This document shows, piece by piece, positions 9,406 through 18,654 of a stretch of 64,000 nt of DNA. The DNA is taken from positions 304,564 to 368,563 of the forward strand of contig NZ_JAFKDE010000005.1 in assembly GCF_017255295.1 (NCBI RefSeq). Reading direction: 5' to 3'. The position numbers and the translations under genes are program-made. This DNA is from Nitratireductor aquimarinus. GTDB taxonomy: Bacteria; Pseudomonadota; Alphaproteobacteria; Rhizobiales; Rhizobiaceae. The notes beneath the pieces were generated by a model. It was given only the letters and a program-made list of their open reading frames with translations, had not been told where the DNA came from and did not search any database. Position 1 is the stretch's first letter, and every line of letters begins with the position of its first letter.

Positions 9406-10671
9406 TCAGGTGTTCATCGAATCGAAGAATTCCGAATTGGTCTTGGTCTGCTTGAGCTTGTCGTTCAGGAACTCAATCGCGTCCGTGGTGCCCATCGGAG
9501 CCAGGATGCGGCGCAGAACGAAGATCTTCTGGAGATCCTGACGCGCGATGAGGAGGTCTTCCTTACGCGTACCGGACTTGAGAATATCGATGGCCGGGAA
9601 GATGCGCTTGTCGGCAACCTTGCGGTCCAGAACGATTTCCGAGTTGCCCGTGCCCTTGAACTCTTCAAAGATCACTTCGTCCATGCGGCTGCCCGTATCG
9701 ATGAGCGCCGTGGCGATGATCGTCAGCGAACCGCCCTCTTCGATGTTGCGCGCCGCGCCGAAGAAGCGCTTGGGGCGCTGCAGGGCGTTGGCGTCCACAC
9801 CACCGGTCAGAACCTTGCCGGAAGACGGCACGACCGTGTTGTAGGCGCGGCCAAGACGGGTGATCGAATCGAGCAGAATGACCACGTCGCGGCCATGCTC
9901 GACCAGGCGCTTCGCCTTCTCGATGACCATTTCGGCAACCTGCACGTGGCGCGAGGCCGGCTCGTCGAAGGTCGAGGAAATAACCTCGCCATTCACCGAG
10001 CGCTGCATGTCGGTCACTTCTTCCGGACGTTCGTCGATCAGAAGAACGATCAGGAAGCATTCCGGGTGATTCGAGGTGATCGAATGGGCGATGTTCTGCA
10101 GAAGAACCGTCTTACCCGTGCGCGGCGGCGCGACGATCAGGCCACGCTGGCCCTTGCCGAGCGGCGCCACCAGGTCGATCACGCGCGCCGACAGGTCTTT
10201 CTTCGTCGGGTCCTCGATTTCCATGTTCAGCCGCTCATCGGGATAGAGCGGTGTCAGGTTATCGAAGTGGATCTTGTGGCGGATCTTCTCCGGATCCTCA
10301 AAATTGATCGTGTTGACCTTGAGAAGGGCGAAATAGCGTTCGCCTTCCTTGGGGCTGCGGATCGGACCCTCGACCGTATCGCCCGTCTTCAGCGAGAAGC
10401 GGCGGATCTGGGAGGGGGAGATGTAGATATCGTCCGGACCCGGCAGATAGTTGGCGGTTGCGGAGCGGAGGAAGCCGAAGCCATCCTGCAACACTTCCAC
10501 GACGCCTTCGCCGATGATCTCGATATCCTGCGTGGAGAGCTTCTTCAAAATCGCGAACATCAGCTCCTGCTTGCGCATGATGCTGGCGTTCTCGACCTCA
10601 AGCGATTCTGCGAACGCAATGAGATCGGTCGGCGATTTGCTTTTCAGCTCTTGGAGTTTCATTTCCTGCAT
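9406..10671 (-). CDS. rho: Transcription termination factor Rho
   Basis: Hexameric RNA-dependent ATPase and helicase that terminates transcription. With the ATG at 10669-10671 the protein is 421 aa and begins [12 protein letters not shown], the standard rhizobial Rho N-terminus; the frame stays open upstream but the extension looks like non-coding leader. RNA-binding cold-shock-like domain with DGFGFLRS at 63-70, P-loop APPRTGKT at 181-188, then [12 protein letters not shown] (Walker B region). Downstream of hemE-hemJ on the same strand, separated by a structured 187-bp leader. Confidence 0.96.
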   Translation of the reverse strand: MQEMKLQELKSKSPTDLIAFAESLEVENASIMRKQELMFAILKKLSTQDIEIIGEGVVEVLQDGFGFLRSATANYLPGPDDIYISPSQIRRFSLKTGDTVEGPIRSPKEGERYFALLKVNTINFEDPEKIRHKIHFDNLTPLYPDERLNMEIEDPTKKDLSARVIDLVAPLGKGQRGLIVAPPRTGKTVLLQNIAHSITSNHPECFLIVLLIDERPEEVTDMQRSVNGEVISSTFDEPASRHVQVAEMVIEKAKRLVEHGRDVVILLDSITRLGRAYNTVVPSSGKVLTGGVDANALQRPKRFFGAARNIEEGGSLTIIATALIDTGSRMDEVIFEEFKGTGNSEIVLDRKVADKRIFPAIDILKSGTRKEDLLIARQDLQKIFVLRRILAPMGTTDAIEFLNDKLKQTKTNSEFFDSMNT

Positions 10672-10756
10672 GTGCGGACTCTGGAAAGGCAAACAAAAAG
10701 ATGGGGGTAGGCGTATTTGAAGCCAGCCGGTTTCACTCGGAACGGAAGATGTGCGT

Positions 10757-10829
10757 GGAACCGGACAAAAAGGAAGGAACCGACTCTTAGCGCCGTCTTG
10801 TTCAAAGGGCAAGACGGCATCGCCGGTTC
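10757..10829 (-). promoter_or_regulatory. Nested hairpin in the hemJ-rho gap (possible rho leader)
   Basis: An outer 8-bp pair (GGAACCGG at 10757-10764 with CCGGTTCC at 10822-10829) encloses a perfect 9-bp stem (10792-10800 with 10810-10818). There is no downstream T-tract, so a simple terminator is not favoured. The position in the rho 5' leader fits autoregulatory attenuation, which is known for rho in other bacteria, but this is inference. Confidence 0.45.
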
Positions 10830-10858
10830 CGCATCAAAGGCAGTCTGTCAAACCCGTA

Positions 10859-11389
10859 TCAGAAGGGTTTGACGATAACAAGCACGACAATAACGATCAT
10901 CAGAAGCGTCGGCGCTTCGTTCATTATACGCCAATGACGGGCGGGCTTGGTGTTCTGATCGGCCGCAAAGCGGCGAACGGAGGCCGAGAAATAGCCGTGC
11001 ACGCCCGACATGGCGATAACAAGCGCGATCTTTGCGTGCAGCCAGCCGCCCGAAAAGCCGAAACCGTCCCAGGCCAGCCACAGGCCGAAAACCCAGGTCA
11101 CAATCATGGCCGGGTTGATGATCAGCCGTAACAGACGCTGCTCCATCACCTTGAATGTCTCGGATTTCTCCGAACCCGGCTCTGCATCCGCGTGATAGAC
11201 GAACAGGCGCGGCAGGTAGAGCATGCCTGCCATCCAGGCAATCACGGCGATCACATGGATGGCCTTCGCCCAGAGATAGAAACCGGACGGATTGTAGAAA
11301 AACAAAAGCGCCGTCAGGCCGATGAAAATCGCCAGCGCCGTGAAGGCCCTGCCCGCAGCTTTCTTGCCGCCCGTGTCACTCGCAGCCAT
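10859..11389 (-). CDS. hemJ: Protoporphyrinogen IX oxidase HemJ
   Basis: Small integral membrane protein (176 aa) that oxidises protoporphyrinogen IX to protoporphyrin IX. Visible are at least four hydrophobic helices, the YLWAKAIHVIAVIAWMAGML segment with the conserved His, and the LPRLFVYHA motif that marks the family. Its ATG overlaps the hemE stop (TGATG), so hemE and hemJ are translationally coupled, two steps of the same haem pathway. The GTG three bases upstream is an alternative start. Confidence 0.92.
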   Translation of the reverse strand: MAASDTGGKKAAGRAFTALAIFIGLTALLFFYNPSGFYLWAKAIHVIAVIAWMAGMLYLPRLFVYHADAEPGSEKSETFKVMEQRLLRLIINPAMIVTWVFGLWLAWDGFGFSGGWLHAKIALVIAMSGVHGYFSASVRRFAADQNTKPARHWRIMNEAPTLLMIVIVVLVIVKPF

Positions 11390-12414
11390 CACTCGGCCTC
11401 CCTGATCTGTTTCAGCATGGCTTCCACATGCTCAACCGGCGTCTTGGGCGTGATGCCGTGGCCGAGGTTGAAGATGAAGGGTCCATGTCTCAGGGCGTCC
11501 AGAATGGCCGCCACGCCCTCGTGGAGCGCCTCTCCGCCCGCAATCAGCCTCAGGGGGTCCAGATTGCCCTGAACGGCTCCCTCGGCCTGCAGACGGCGCG
11601 CTGTGCCCAATGGAACGGTCCAGTCGAGACCCAGCGCCGTCACGCCCGTCTCCCGGCGATAGCCCGCATAATGCGCGCCCGCGCCCTTGGGAAAGCCGAT
11701 GATCGGCACATCGGGGTGCTTTTCACGCACTTTCGCCACGATCCGGGCCATCGGCTTCACGCACCAGCGCTCGAAAGAGAGCTCATCGAGAACACCGGCC
11801 CAGGAATCGAAGATCTGAACCGCATCCGCGCCCGCATCGATCTGGCGGATCAGATATTCGGCCGAACAGTCCGCAAGACAGTCGATCAGCGCGGAGAAGG
11901 CCTCCGGCTGTTCCAGAGCGAACATGCGGGCCGGCGCCTGGTCCGGCGTTCCATGCCCGGCGATCATGTAAGTCGCCACAGTCCAAGGCGCGCCACAGAA
12001 GCCGAGCAGCGTCGTTTCGTCTGGAAGTTCTTTCCGAAGCCGCCGCACCGTCTCGTAGACCGGCGCCAGATGATCATGAAAACCGTCGGTTTCCAGCCTG
12101 GCGATGCCGCCGGCGTCGATTGGCGTCAGGAGCGGACCGCGCCCTTCCTCGAAGCGCAGATCGCGTCCGAGGGCATGAGGCACGACGAGAATGTCGGAAA
12201 ACAGGATCGAAGCGTCGAAGTTGAAACGCCGGATCGGCTGTAGCGTCACTTCCACGGCCAGATCGGGATTGTAGCAGAGATCCAGGAACCCACCGGCGTG
12301 TTTCCGGGTTTCCCGGTATTCCGGCAGATATCGCCCTGCCTGGCGCATCATCCATACGGGAGGCGGAAACACCGTCTCGCCTCTAAGCACGTCGAGGATT
12401 TTTCGCTGCCCCAT
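11389..12414 (-). CDS. hemE: Uroporphyrinogen decarboxylase
   Basis: Decarboxylates uroporphyrinogen III to coproporphyrinogen III in haem synthesis. 341 aa. The signature [12 protein letters not shown] is at residues 23-34, with [14 protein letters not shown] around 70-84 and [13 protein letters not shown] near 138-150. Its 5' end faces the probable oriC, the conserved position of hemE in Caulobacter and Sinorhizobium. Confidence 0.97.
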   Translation of the reverse strand: MGQRKILDVLRGETVFPPPVWMMRQAGRYLPEYRETRKHAGGFLDLCYNPDLAVEVTLQPIRRFNFDASILFSDILVVPHALGRDLRFEEGRGPLLTPIDAGGIARLETDGFHDHLAPVYETVRRLRKELPDETTLLGFCGAPWTVATYMIAGHGTPDQAPARMFALEQPEAFSALIDCLADCSAEYLIRQIDAGADAVQIFDSWAGVLDELSFERWCVKPMARIVAKVREKHPDVPIIGFPKGAGAHYAGYRRETGVTALGLDWTVPLGTARRLQAEGAVQGNLDPLRLIAGGEALHEGVAAILDALRHGPFIFNLGHGITPKTPVEHVEAMLKQIREAE

Positions 12415-12795
12415 CAGGATGCTCCACAGTCAGGATTCAAAAGATAATTACAGATCTGAAGATTCTTCTGATTCTTAGACTCTGTTTGTAATGTGGATTC
12501 AAATCTGTCCACGGTTTCGCGCATCGCCCCTTCGGTCTTATTGCCGCGCCCCATGGCAATGCACATCTTCAGAAGAACGGGGATAATGCGGATTCAGCAC
12601 GCAGATTCAATAGGCTGAGCCAATTTCGTTTTCCCGCGTGTGGTGGACAATGAAGGAAGGTTCGGGGATTGTCGATTGTTCTCCACATGGGCGCATCACA
12701 ATTCACACCGGGCTGATCTGTGGAAGACTCTATGGACTTATCCAGAGGCGCGGCCTCGCCATTTTTTTGAGCCCGCGTTATCAACAATCATCCAC
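12415..12795. other. Probable chromosomal replication origin oriC
   Basis: Non-coding 381-bp gap between divergent hemE and the PPSR-family gene, the experimentally known oriC position in Caulobacter crescentus and Sinorhizobium meliloti. It holds several DnaA-box-like 9-mers, a markedly AT-rich stretch at about 12434-12500 next to hemE (candidate unwinding element), a T7 run at 12763-12769, and eight GANTC sites (12434, 12461, 12470, 12478, 12496, 12591, 12604, 12726). parAB/parS lie within 10 kb. Replication initiation here is inferred from position and motifs. Confidence 0.88.
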
Positions 12796-12796
12796 A
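12642..12796. promoter_or_regulatory. DnaA box cluster in oriC
   Basis: Against consensus TTATCCACA: TTCTCCACA at 12679-12687, TTATCCAGA at 12738-12746, TTATCAACA at 12778-12786 and TCATCCACA at 12788-12796 each differ at one base. Weaker boxes with two mismatches: reverse GGTGGACAA at 12642-12650 and reverse TGTGGAAGA at 12719-12727. Further TCCACA cores occur at 12420-12428 and (reverse) 12492-12500. The last box overlaps the A of the downstream start codon. Confidence 0.8.
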
Positions 12797-13647
12797 TGGC
12801 GGGGCAGAAAACCGTGCAACAGCCGCAGCGCTTCTTCCATCTTCACATGATTTCTGATGCGACCGGAGAGACTCTTCTGGCCGCTGGACGCGCCGCAGCC
12901 GCGCAATACAAGGATGCGCGGGCGATCGAGCACATCTACCCGCTGATTCGAAATGAGAAGCAGCTGGCCCGCGTGCTCGATGAAGTGGAGCGCGAGCCGG
13001 GCATTGTTCTCTACACAGTGGTGGATCAGAAACTCGCCCGGCAGGTGGATGAAAGCTGTGCCGCGCTCGGCCTGCCCTGCGTTTCCGTGCTCGAACCGGT
13101 GCTGATGGTTTTCCAGTCCTATCTGGGAACACCCGCCGGACGGCGCATGGGCGCGCAGCATGTGCTGGATGCGCAGTATTTCCACCGCATCGAAGCGCTC
13201 AATTTCACCATGGAGCATGATGACGGGCAGCTTCCGCTGAACATTGAAGATGCGGACGTTGTGCTTGTGGGTATCTCCCGCACATCCAAGACGCCCACCA
13301 GCATCTATCTGGCGAACCGCGGTGTGAAGACCGCCAATGTTCCAATCGTTCTGGACATGAAGCTTCCCGAAGCGCTGGCAGAGGCCAGGCGGCCGCTGAT
13401 CGTGGGCCTCGTTGCTTCCGCCGAGCGCATTTCACAGATCCGCCAGAACCGCATTCTGGGCTCTGTGGATGAAACAGCCTTCAATCCCTATACGGATCGC
13501 GCAACAATCTCGCGCGAGATTGCCTATGCGCGCCAGCTTTGCAGCCGGCATGGCTGGCCGGTGATCGACGTTTCGCGCCGGTCCATTGAAGAAACCGCAG
13601 CCGCCATTCTCGCATTGTATGCGAAGTCACGAGAAAACAGAGGGTGA
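12796..13647 (+). CDS. Pyruvate, phosphate dikinase regulatory protein (PPSR family)
   Basis: Bifunctional ADP-dependent kinase/Pi-dependent phosphorylase family (DUF299) that controls pyruvate phosphate dikinase or PEP synthase. 283 aa from the ATG at 12796; an open extension to 12640 would read through the oriC DnaA boxes and is rejected. Motifs: [15 protein letters not shown] at residues 13-27 and the P-loop [11 protein letters not shown] at 159-169. First gene of the plus-strand run to dnaQ, and the gene that conventionally borders oriC opposite hemE. Confidence 0.92.
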   Translation: MAGQKTVQQPQRFFHLHMISDATGETLLAAGRAAAAQYKDARAIEHIYPLIRNEKQLARVLDEVEREPGIVLYTVVDQKLARQVDESCAALGLPCVSVLEPVLMVFQSYLGTPAGRRMGAQHVLDAQYFHRIEALNFTMEHDDGQLPLNIEDADVVLVGISRTSKTPTSIYLANRGVKTANVPIVLDMKLPEALAEARRPLIVGLVASAERISQIRQNRILGSVDETAFNPYTDRATISREIAYARQLCSRHGWPVIDVSRRSIEETAAAILALYAKSRENRG

Positions 13648-13651
13648 CACC

Positions 13652-14257
13652 ATGACAGACAAGCCCGCCATCATCCTGGCGTCGGGAAGCGCCTTTCGTC
13701 AGAAAATGCTGCGCGATGCCGGCGTCACGTTTCGCGTCGAACGGTCCGAGATCGACGAGCGCGCTGTGGAATACACGCTGGAAGGAAGCGGCGCGGATCC
13801 TGAAACCGTCGCCCAGGTGCTTGCCGAAGCCAAGGCCGTGGACGTTTCCGAGCGCTCCCCCGGCGCGCTTGTCATCGGTGCGGACCAGACCCTGTCGCTC
13901 GGTGATGAAGTCTTCCACAAGCCGGCAGACATGGAAGGCGCGCGCCGGCATCTTCTGAAACTTTCGGGCCGCACCCATCAGCTCAACAGCGCCGTCGTCA
14001 TCGCGCGCGATGGCGAGGTGATCTGGCGGCATGTGGGCATTGCGCGCCTCACCATGCGCGATCTCGATCCCGCTTTCATCGGGCGTCATCTTTCCAGTGT
14101 GGGCGAAAACGCCCTGCACAGCGTGGGCGCTTATCAGATCGAAGGTGAAGGCATTCAGCTTTTCGAAAAGATCGAAGGCGACACCTTCACGATTGTCGGC
14201 CTGCCGCTCCTGCCGCTTCTGGCCGAGCTGCGCACGCTGGGGGCCATCGATGGCTGA
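13652..14257 (+). CDS. maf: Maf-like nucleotide pyrophosphatase
   Basis: Maf/YceF-type nucleoside triphosphate pyrophosphatase, thought to hydrolyse modified nucleotides. 201 aa. [13 protein letters not shown] at residues 7-19 is the Maf signature and [16 protein letters not shown] supplies the acidic active-site region. Start ATG at 13652 has GAGGGTG just upstream, overlapping the end of the preceding gene; the frame opens earlier but without a suitable start context. It overlaps aroE by 8 bases. Confidence 0.9.
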   Translation: MTDKPAIILASGSAFRQKMLRDAGVTFRVERSEIDERAVEYTLEGSGADPETVAQVLAEAKAVDVSERSPGALVIGADQTLSLGDEVFHKPADMEGARRHLLKLSGRTHQLNSAVVIARDGEVIWRHVGIARLTMRDLDPAFIGRHLSSVGENALHSVGAYQIEGEGIQLFEKIEGDTFTIVGLPLLPLLAELRTLGAIDG

Positions 14258-15083
14258 TATTCACGCCTTCGTCTGCGGGCATCCCATTGCGCATTCCCGC
14301 TCGCCGCTCATTCATGGCTACTGGCTTCATCAGCACGGCATCGCCGGCAGCTATGAAAAGCTGGATGTCGCACCGCTCGATTTCCCGGCGTTTCTCGCTG
14401 GCCTGTCATCTTCCGTATATGCCGGTGGCAACGTCACCCTGCCCCACAAGGAAGCAGCCTTTCAGGGGGTCGACAAGCGCGACGAGGCGGCCGAGATGAT
14501 CGGCGCCGTCAACACGCTGTGGTTCGAGAGTGGAAAACTCATCGGCGGAAACACGGACGCCTATGGTTTTTCTGCAAATCTGAGCGCCATTGCTCCCGGC
14601 TGGACGTCTGGCGAGACCGCTGTGGTGTTGGGTGCAGGCGGTGCGGCGCGCGCCATCATCCACGCCATCCAGAAGGCCGGCTACCGCAAGATTCGCGTGG
14701 TCAATCGCACCATTGAGCGGGCCGAGGAGCTGGCGCAGCGTTTCGGAACGGGCGTCAGCGCCCATGGCTGGGACGCGCTTCCGGCACTTCTGTCCGATGC
14801 GCATCTTCTGGTGAACACGAGCGCGCTCGGCATGACCGGCAAACCACCGCTGGAGATTTCGCTCGATCCAATGCCTGAAGGCGCGGTCGTCAGCGACATT
14901 GTCTATGCGCCGCTCAAGACGGACCTGCTTGCCGCCGCCGAGGCGCGCGGGCTCACGCCGGTCGACGGGCTGGGCATGCTGCTGCATCAGGCCGTGCCCG
15001 GTTTCGAGCGCTGGTTCGGCATGCGGCCAGAGGTCACCGGGGCCCTGCGCACGCATGTTCTGTCCGATGGAGAACAGGTGTGA
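14250..15083 (+). CDS. aroE: Shikimate dehydrogenase (NADP+)
   Basis: Reduces 3-dehydroshikimate to shikimate in aromatic amino acid synthesis. 277 aa. Substrate-site motif [13 protein letters not shown] at residues 9-21, catalytic Lys in [10 protein letters not shown] near 63-72, nucleotide-binding GAGGAARAI further on. The true start is the ATG at 14250, inside the end of maf; earlier in-frame codons read the maf region in the wrong frame. Stop overlaps the coaE GTG. Confidence 0.95.
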   Translation: MADIHAFVCGHPIAHSRSPLIHGYWLHQHGIAGSYEKLDVAPLDFPAFLAGLSSSVYAGGNVTLPHKEAAFQGVDKRDEAAEMIGAVNTLWFESGKLIGGNTDAYGFSANLSAIAPGWTSGETAVVLGAGGAARAIIHAIQKAGYRKIRVVNRTIERAEELAQRFGTGVSAHGWDALPALLSDAHLLVNTSALGMTGKPPLEISLDPMPEGAVVSDIVYAPLKTDLLAAAEARGLTPVDGLGMLLHQAVPGFERWFGMRPEVTGALRTHVLSDGEQV

Positions 15084-15682
15084 CAGTCATTCTCGGCCTC
15101 ACCGGCTCCATCGGCATGGGGAAATCCACAACCGGCCGCATGTTTGTGGAAGAAGGCGTGCCGGTGCACGATTCCGATGCAGCGGTTCACAGGCTCTATG
15201 CGGGTACGGCTGCCCCGCTCATCGAGGCGCGTTTCCCCGGAACCGTTGTTGACGGCGCGGTGGATCGTGAACGACTGGCCAGGGCCGTTTTGGGGAAACC
15301 CGAAGCCTTCAAGGCGCTGGAAGAGATCATCCATCCACTGGTGCGTCAGGATGCAGACGCGTTCGTTGCCGAAAACAGGCAAAAGGGAACGCCCATTGTC
15401 GTGCTCGACATACCGCTCCTGTTCGAAACGGGCGGTGAGGATCGTGTTGATCGCATTGTCGTCGTCACCGCGCCGGCTGAAGAGCAGCGCAGCCGGGTTC
15501 TGTCACGTCCCGGCATGACGGAAGAAAAGTTCGCTGCGATCCTTGCCCGTCAGGTGCCGGATGCGGAAAAGCGCGCGCGCGCCGACTTCATTATTGACAC
15601 GGGCAATGGGATGGAAGCGGCGCGCGATGCCGTGAAATCGGTGATCGCAGCACTTTCCCCAGCCGAAACACCATCCCCATAA
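15080..15682 (+). CDS. coaE: Dephospho-CoA kinase
   Basis: Last step of coenzyme A synthesis, phosphorylating the ribose 3'-hydroxyl of dephospho-CoA. 200 aa. P-loop [12 protein letters not shown] is at residues 6-17; [10 protein letters not shown] and the LLFETG box follow as in CoaE. It starts with GTG in a GTGA overlap with the aroE stop. A second CoA gene, coaA, lies at 29 kb. Confidence 0.95.
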   Translation: MTVILGLTGSIGMGKSTTGRMFVEEGVPVHDSDAAVHRLYAGTAAPLIEARFPGTVVDGAVDRERLARAVLGKPEAFKALEEIIHPLVRQDADAFVAENRQKGTPIVVLDIPLLFETGGEDRVDRIVVVTAPAEEQRSRVLSRPGMTEEKFAAILARQVPDAEKRARADFIIDTGNGMEAARDAVKSVIAALSPAETPSP

Positions 15683-15749
15683 GGCCATGCTTGCGTCACC
15701 CGCATCGGGTGCGCATGTTGCTCACGAACTGGCGCTCTGGAGCGAATGA

Positions 15750-16451
15750 ATGCGCGAAATCGTTTTCGATACGGAAACCACGGGTCTCGACAACAATCTG
15801 GATCGGGTGATCGAGATCGGCTGTGTCGAGCTGGACAATCGTTTTCCCACGGGGCGTTTCCTGCATCATTACATCAATGCGCAGGGCCGTTCGGTTCACC
15901 CGGAGGCGCAGGCGGTTCACGGAATTTCCGATGCCGATCTCGCCGACAAGCCGGTGTTTGGCGCGGTTCTGCAAGAATTTCTGGAATTCATCGACGGCGC
16001 AAAGCTGGTCGCCCACAATGCGAACTTCGATATCGGCTTCATCAATGCCGAATTCGACCGGCTGGGCGTTCCCCCGGTGGAGCCCTCGCTTGTGGTCGAT
16101 ACGCTGGCCATCGCCCGGCGCAAACACCCGATGGGGCCGAATTCGCTCGATGCGCTGTGCCGTCGCTATGGCATCGACAACAGCCGCCGCACCAAGCACG
16201 GCGCTCTGCTGGACGCCGAACTTCTCGCCGAAGTCTATATCGAGCTGATCGGCGGCAAGCAGGCCGCTCTTGGTCTGGAGATTTCAGGCGGCGGCGACAA
16301 TGCGGGCGAAAGTGCACTGGCCGCTTCGGTCACCCTGTCGGCGCGACCGACTCCCCTTCCCCCGCGCATCAGCGAGGAAGAGCGCGCCGCTCATGAGGCG
16401 CTGGTCGAAAAGCTCGGCGAGAAATCGCTCTGGCACAATCTGCGCGCCTGA
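15750..16451 (+). CDS. dnaQ: DNA polymerase III subunit epsilon
   Basis: Proofreading 3'-5' exonuclease of the replicative polymerase. 233 aa. DEDDh residues are visible: FDTETTGLD (residues 6-14), HNANFDIGF (about 89-97) and HGALLDAELL (about 150-159). C-terminal tail ends with the EKLGEKSLWHNL segment common in alphaproteobacterial DnaQ. Downstream of coaE with a 67-bp gap, convergent with secB. Confidence 0.96.
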   Translation: MREIVFDTETTGLDNNLDRVIEIGCVELDNRFPTGRFLHHYINAQGRSVHPEAQAVHGISDADLADKPVFGAVLQEFLEFIDGAKLVAHNANFDIGFINAEFDRLGVPPVEPSLVVDTLAIARRKHPMGPNSLDALCRRYGIDNSRRTKHGALLDAELLAEVYIELIGGKQAALGLEISGGGDNAGESALAASVTLSARPTPLPPRISEEERAAHEALVEKLGEKSLWHNLRA

Positions 16452-16531
16452 AGTCGGGCAGTTTTCCGGAAAATCCCGGCTTTCTCTGAAAATCGAAGAA
16501 TCCTGCGCCAGAAATGATGCGCCAGAAGTGA

Positions 16532-16563
16532 TTCGGGGCGGCGCCCGAAAGCGCCACCCCGAA
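16532..16563. repeat. Hairpin in the dnaQ-secB convergent gap
   Basis: 13-base arms (16532-16544 and 16551-16563) pair with one mismatch on plus and a G-U pair on minus. A run of seven A follows on plus, so the T-tract is on the wrong side for either gene; its role as a terminator is uncertain. The same gap holds a perfect 12-bp palindrome TTTTCCGGAAAA at 16462-16473. Confidence 0.45.
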
Positions 16564-16587
16564 AAAAACTCAGAAAATCTGGCTGGA

Positions 16588-17097
16588 TCAGGAAACCTGA
16601 ACCTGGCCCTTTGCCTGTTCCTCGGCAACGCGCTGCTGGAACATGCGGGCAAAGTCGATCGGGTCGATCATCAGCGGCGGGAAGCCACCGGCGCGGGTTG
16701 CGTCGGCGATGACCTGACGTGCGAACGGGAAGAGCAGACGCGGGCACTCGATGAAGAGAACCGGCAGCATGTGCTCCTGCGGGAAACCGGCAACGCGGAA
16801 GACACCGCCATAAACCAGCTCTACGTTGAACAGCACCTTGCCTTCGGCTTCTGCCTTGGCGTTGAGCGTCAGCACGACGTCATAGTCGGTCTCGCCAAGC
16901 GGGTTGGCGTTGACATTGACGTTGATGTTGATTGCCGGAGCTTCCGAACGACCGCGCAGAGACTGCGGAGCACCCGGGCTTTCGAAGGAAAGATCCTTCA
17001 CATACTGGGTCAGAACGTTCAGTGCGGGCTGTGCGCCGTTGCCGGCCTTTGCCGCTTCGTTCGCGCCTGCAGTGTTTTCTTCTGGTTTCTTGGCCAT
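16588..17097 (-). CDS. secB: Protein-export chaperone SecB
   Basis: Tetrameric cytosolic chaperone that delivers unfolded preproteins to SecA. 169 aa, normal for the group. [14 protein letters not shown] at about residues 31-44, [13 protein letters not shown], and [20 protein letters not shown] near 124-143 are hallmark SecB stretches. Low-complexity Ala/Gly/Glu N-terminus of about 25 residues is normal in rhizobia. Transcribed minus, downstream of fxsA. Confidence 0.97.
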   Translation of the reverse strand: MAKKPEENTAGANEAAKAGNGAQPALNVLTQYVKDLSFESPGAPQSLRGRSEAPAININVNVNANPLGETDYDVVLTLNAKAEAEGKVLFNVELVYGGVFRVAGFPQEHMLPVLFIECPRLLFPFARQVIADATRAGGFPPLMIDPIDFARMFQQRVAEEQAKGQVQVS

Positions 17098-17214
17098 GCG
17101 TGTTCTTCCTCAAGCGTGGTTGGCAGCCGCGCGGCTCCCCGAAAATAATTGTTTGCTCGCTAGCATGGGCTTTGGCGCATGACAAGGCGCGGCGGGGTCG
17201 CGGGACGGTCCGCT

Positions 17215-17715
17215 TTAGTCGCGATCGGGTCCGCGCCAGGGCGAATTATCGTTCGGTTCGTCGCTGTAATCGTCTGCCGAAAGATCAATTGTCTGCGGCC
17301 CGGTGTCGCGTCGATAGGGGTTTTGGCGCTGTGCGCCGGCGCCTGCCGCCCCGCCCATGACGACGATCCGGCTGCGCAGGAATTTCCAGCCGATGTCGCG
17401 GATTGCCGGAATAAACAGGAGGAAACCGAGCGTATCGGTGATGAAACCGGGCGTGAGAAGAAGCACGCCGGCCACCATGATCATCATGCCATGCACGAGA
17501 TCGCGGCCGGGCACGCCGCCCTCATTCATCGTTTCCTGAATGCGGCGAACGACGCCAAACCCCTGAATTCTCAGAAGGATGGAGCCTGTCACGGCTGTTA
17601 TCAGAACCAGCGCCAGCGTGGGGAACACGCCGATCTGGCTTCCGACAACGACGAACATGGCGATCTCGCCCAACGGGATGGCGAGAAGGAGGAAGGGAAC
17701 AATCGAAAATCGCAC
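17215..17715 (-). CDS. fxsA: FxsA family membrane protein
   Basis: 166 aa; FxsA is an inner-membrane protein first noted for suppressing F exclusion of phage T7. Two or three hydrophobic helices (about residues 4-45 and 75-103), the FGVVRRIQETMNEG segment and LTPGFITDTLGFLLFIP are family hallmarks. A hydrophilic tail rich in Asp/Asn follows. It begins with GTG at 17713-17715, with AAGG upstream. Divergent from the tim44-like gene across a 207-bp gap. Confidence 0.88.
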   Translation of the reverse strand: MRFSIVPFLLLAIPLGEIAMFVVVGSQIGVFPTLALVLITAVTGSILLRIQGFGVVRRIQETMNEGGVPGRDLVHGMMIMVAGVLLLTPGFITDTLGFLLFIPAIRDIGWKFLRSRIVVMGGAAGAGAQRQNPYRRDTGPQTIDLSADDYSDEPNDNSPWRGPDRD

Positions 17716-17922
17716 GAACTTGTTAGCCTTGTTGCCTGTTTAAGCGGATTCTGACCGTTCCATGCTGGCCAGTGGGGAAAACATAGGTATTCTGACCGAA
17801 AATTTGAATGATGGCGGTCTGCGTTCTATATGATTTCCGGTAAGGACGGGGTGCCGTCGCCTCTGCACCTGGCCTGAGCCGGCAGGTGCTGCGGAACACA
17901 GTGGCTCGTTTGGCTGGACGTT

Positions 17923-18630
17923 ATGGAATTCTTCGATTTCGGCACGATTTTCTTTCTGATTGCCGCTGTGGTGATCTTCTTTCAGCTGCGCAATGTGCTC
18001 GGCCGGCGTACGGGCAATGAACGTCCGCCTTTTGATCCCTACACCGCAGGGCGCAGGTCTTCCAGCGAAGAAAAGTCCGGCGACGGCGAAAACGTGGTCT
18101 CCCTGCCGCGCCGCAAGGGCGCTCCGGAACCCGACCTGACCTATGCCGATATCGACAAGGCCGCCAAGCCGGGCAGCGAACTGAACAAGGGCATGCGCGC
18201 CATTCGCGACGCCGACGCCTCGTTCGCGCCCAAGAGCTTCGTCGAAGGCGCGAAGATGGCCTATGAGATGATCGTCATGGCCTATGCCGATGGCGACCGC
18301 CGCACCCTCAAGAACCTGCTTTCGCGCGAGGTTTATGAAGGTTTCGTCGCTGCAATCGACGAGCGTGAGAAGCGCAACGAGAAGATCGAATCCTCGTTTG
18401 TCGGCATCGACAGCATGGATATCGTCGCCGCCGAGATGAAGGGTTCGGAAGCCCATGTCACGCTGCGCATCGTCAGCGAGCTCATTTCCGCCACCCGTGA
18501 CGGGTCCGGCGAGGTGATCGACGGCGATCCCGAGACCGTGGCCGAAGTCAAGGATGTGTGGACCTTCGCGCGCGACAGCCGTTCCCGCGACCCCAACTGG
18601 AAGCTCGTCGCCACCGAAGCCGAGGATTGA
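17923..18630 (+). CDS. Tim44-like domain protein (TimA)
   Basis: 235 aa: one N-terminal membrane helix (residues 5-22, FFDFGTIFFLIAAVVIFF region), a charged linker, and a C-terminal Tim44/TimA domain from about residue 90 (KSFVEGAKMAYEMIVMAYADGD). Alphaproteobacterial relatives are inner-membrane proteins evolutionarily related to the mitochondrial import motor subunit Tim44; exact role is not established. First gene of a run tim44-mltA-smr-XRE, a common grouping near secB. Confidence 0.88.
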   Translation: MEFFDFGTIFFLIAAVVIFFQLRNVLGRRTGNERPPFDPYTAGRRSSSEEKSGDGENVVSLPRRKGAPEPDLTYADIDKAAKPGSELNKGMRAIRDADASFAPKSFVEGAKMAYEMIVMAYADGDRRTLKNLLSREVYEGFVAAIDEREKRNEKIESSFVGIDSMDIVAAEMKGSEAHVTLRIVSELISATRDGSGEVIDGDPETVAEVKDVWTFARDSRSRDPNWKLVATEAED

Positions 18631-18654
18631 TCCTTGCCGGGCGGAGCGTCGTGC

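Noticed and set aside
10672..10812. 47-residue N-terminal extension of Rho
   Set aside because: Reads structured leader DNA; the family N-terminus begins at the ATG at 10669-10671.
12640..12795. N-terminal extension of the PPSR-family protein
   Set aside because: Would translate DnaA boxes of oriC; family N-terminus matches the ATG at 12796.
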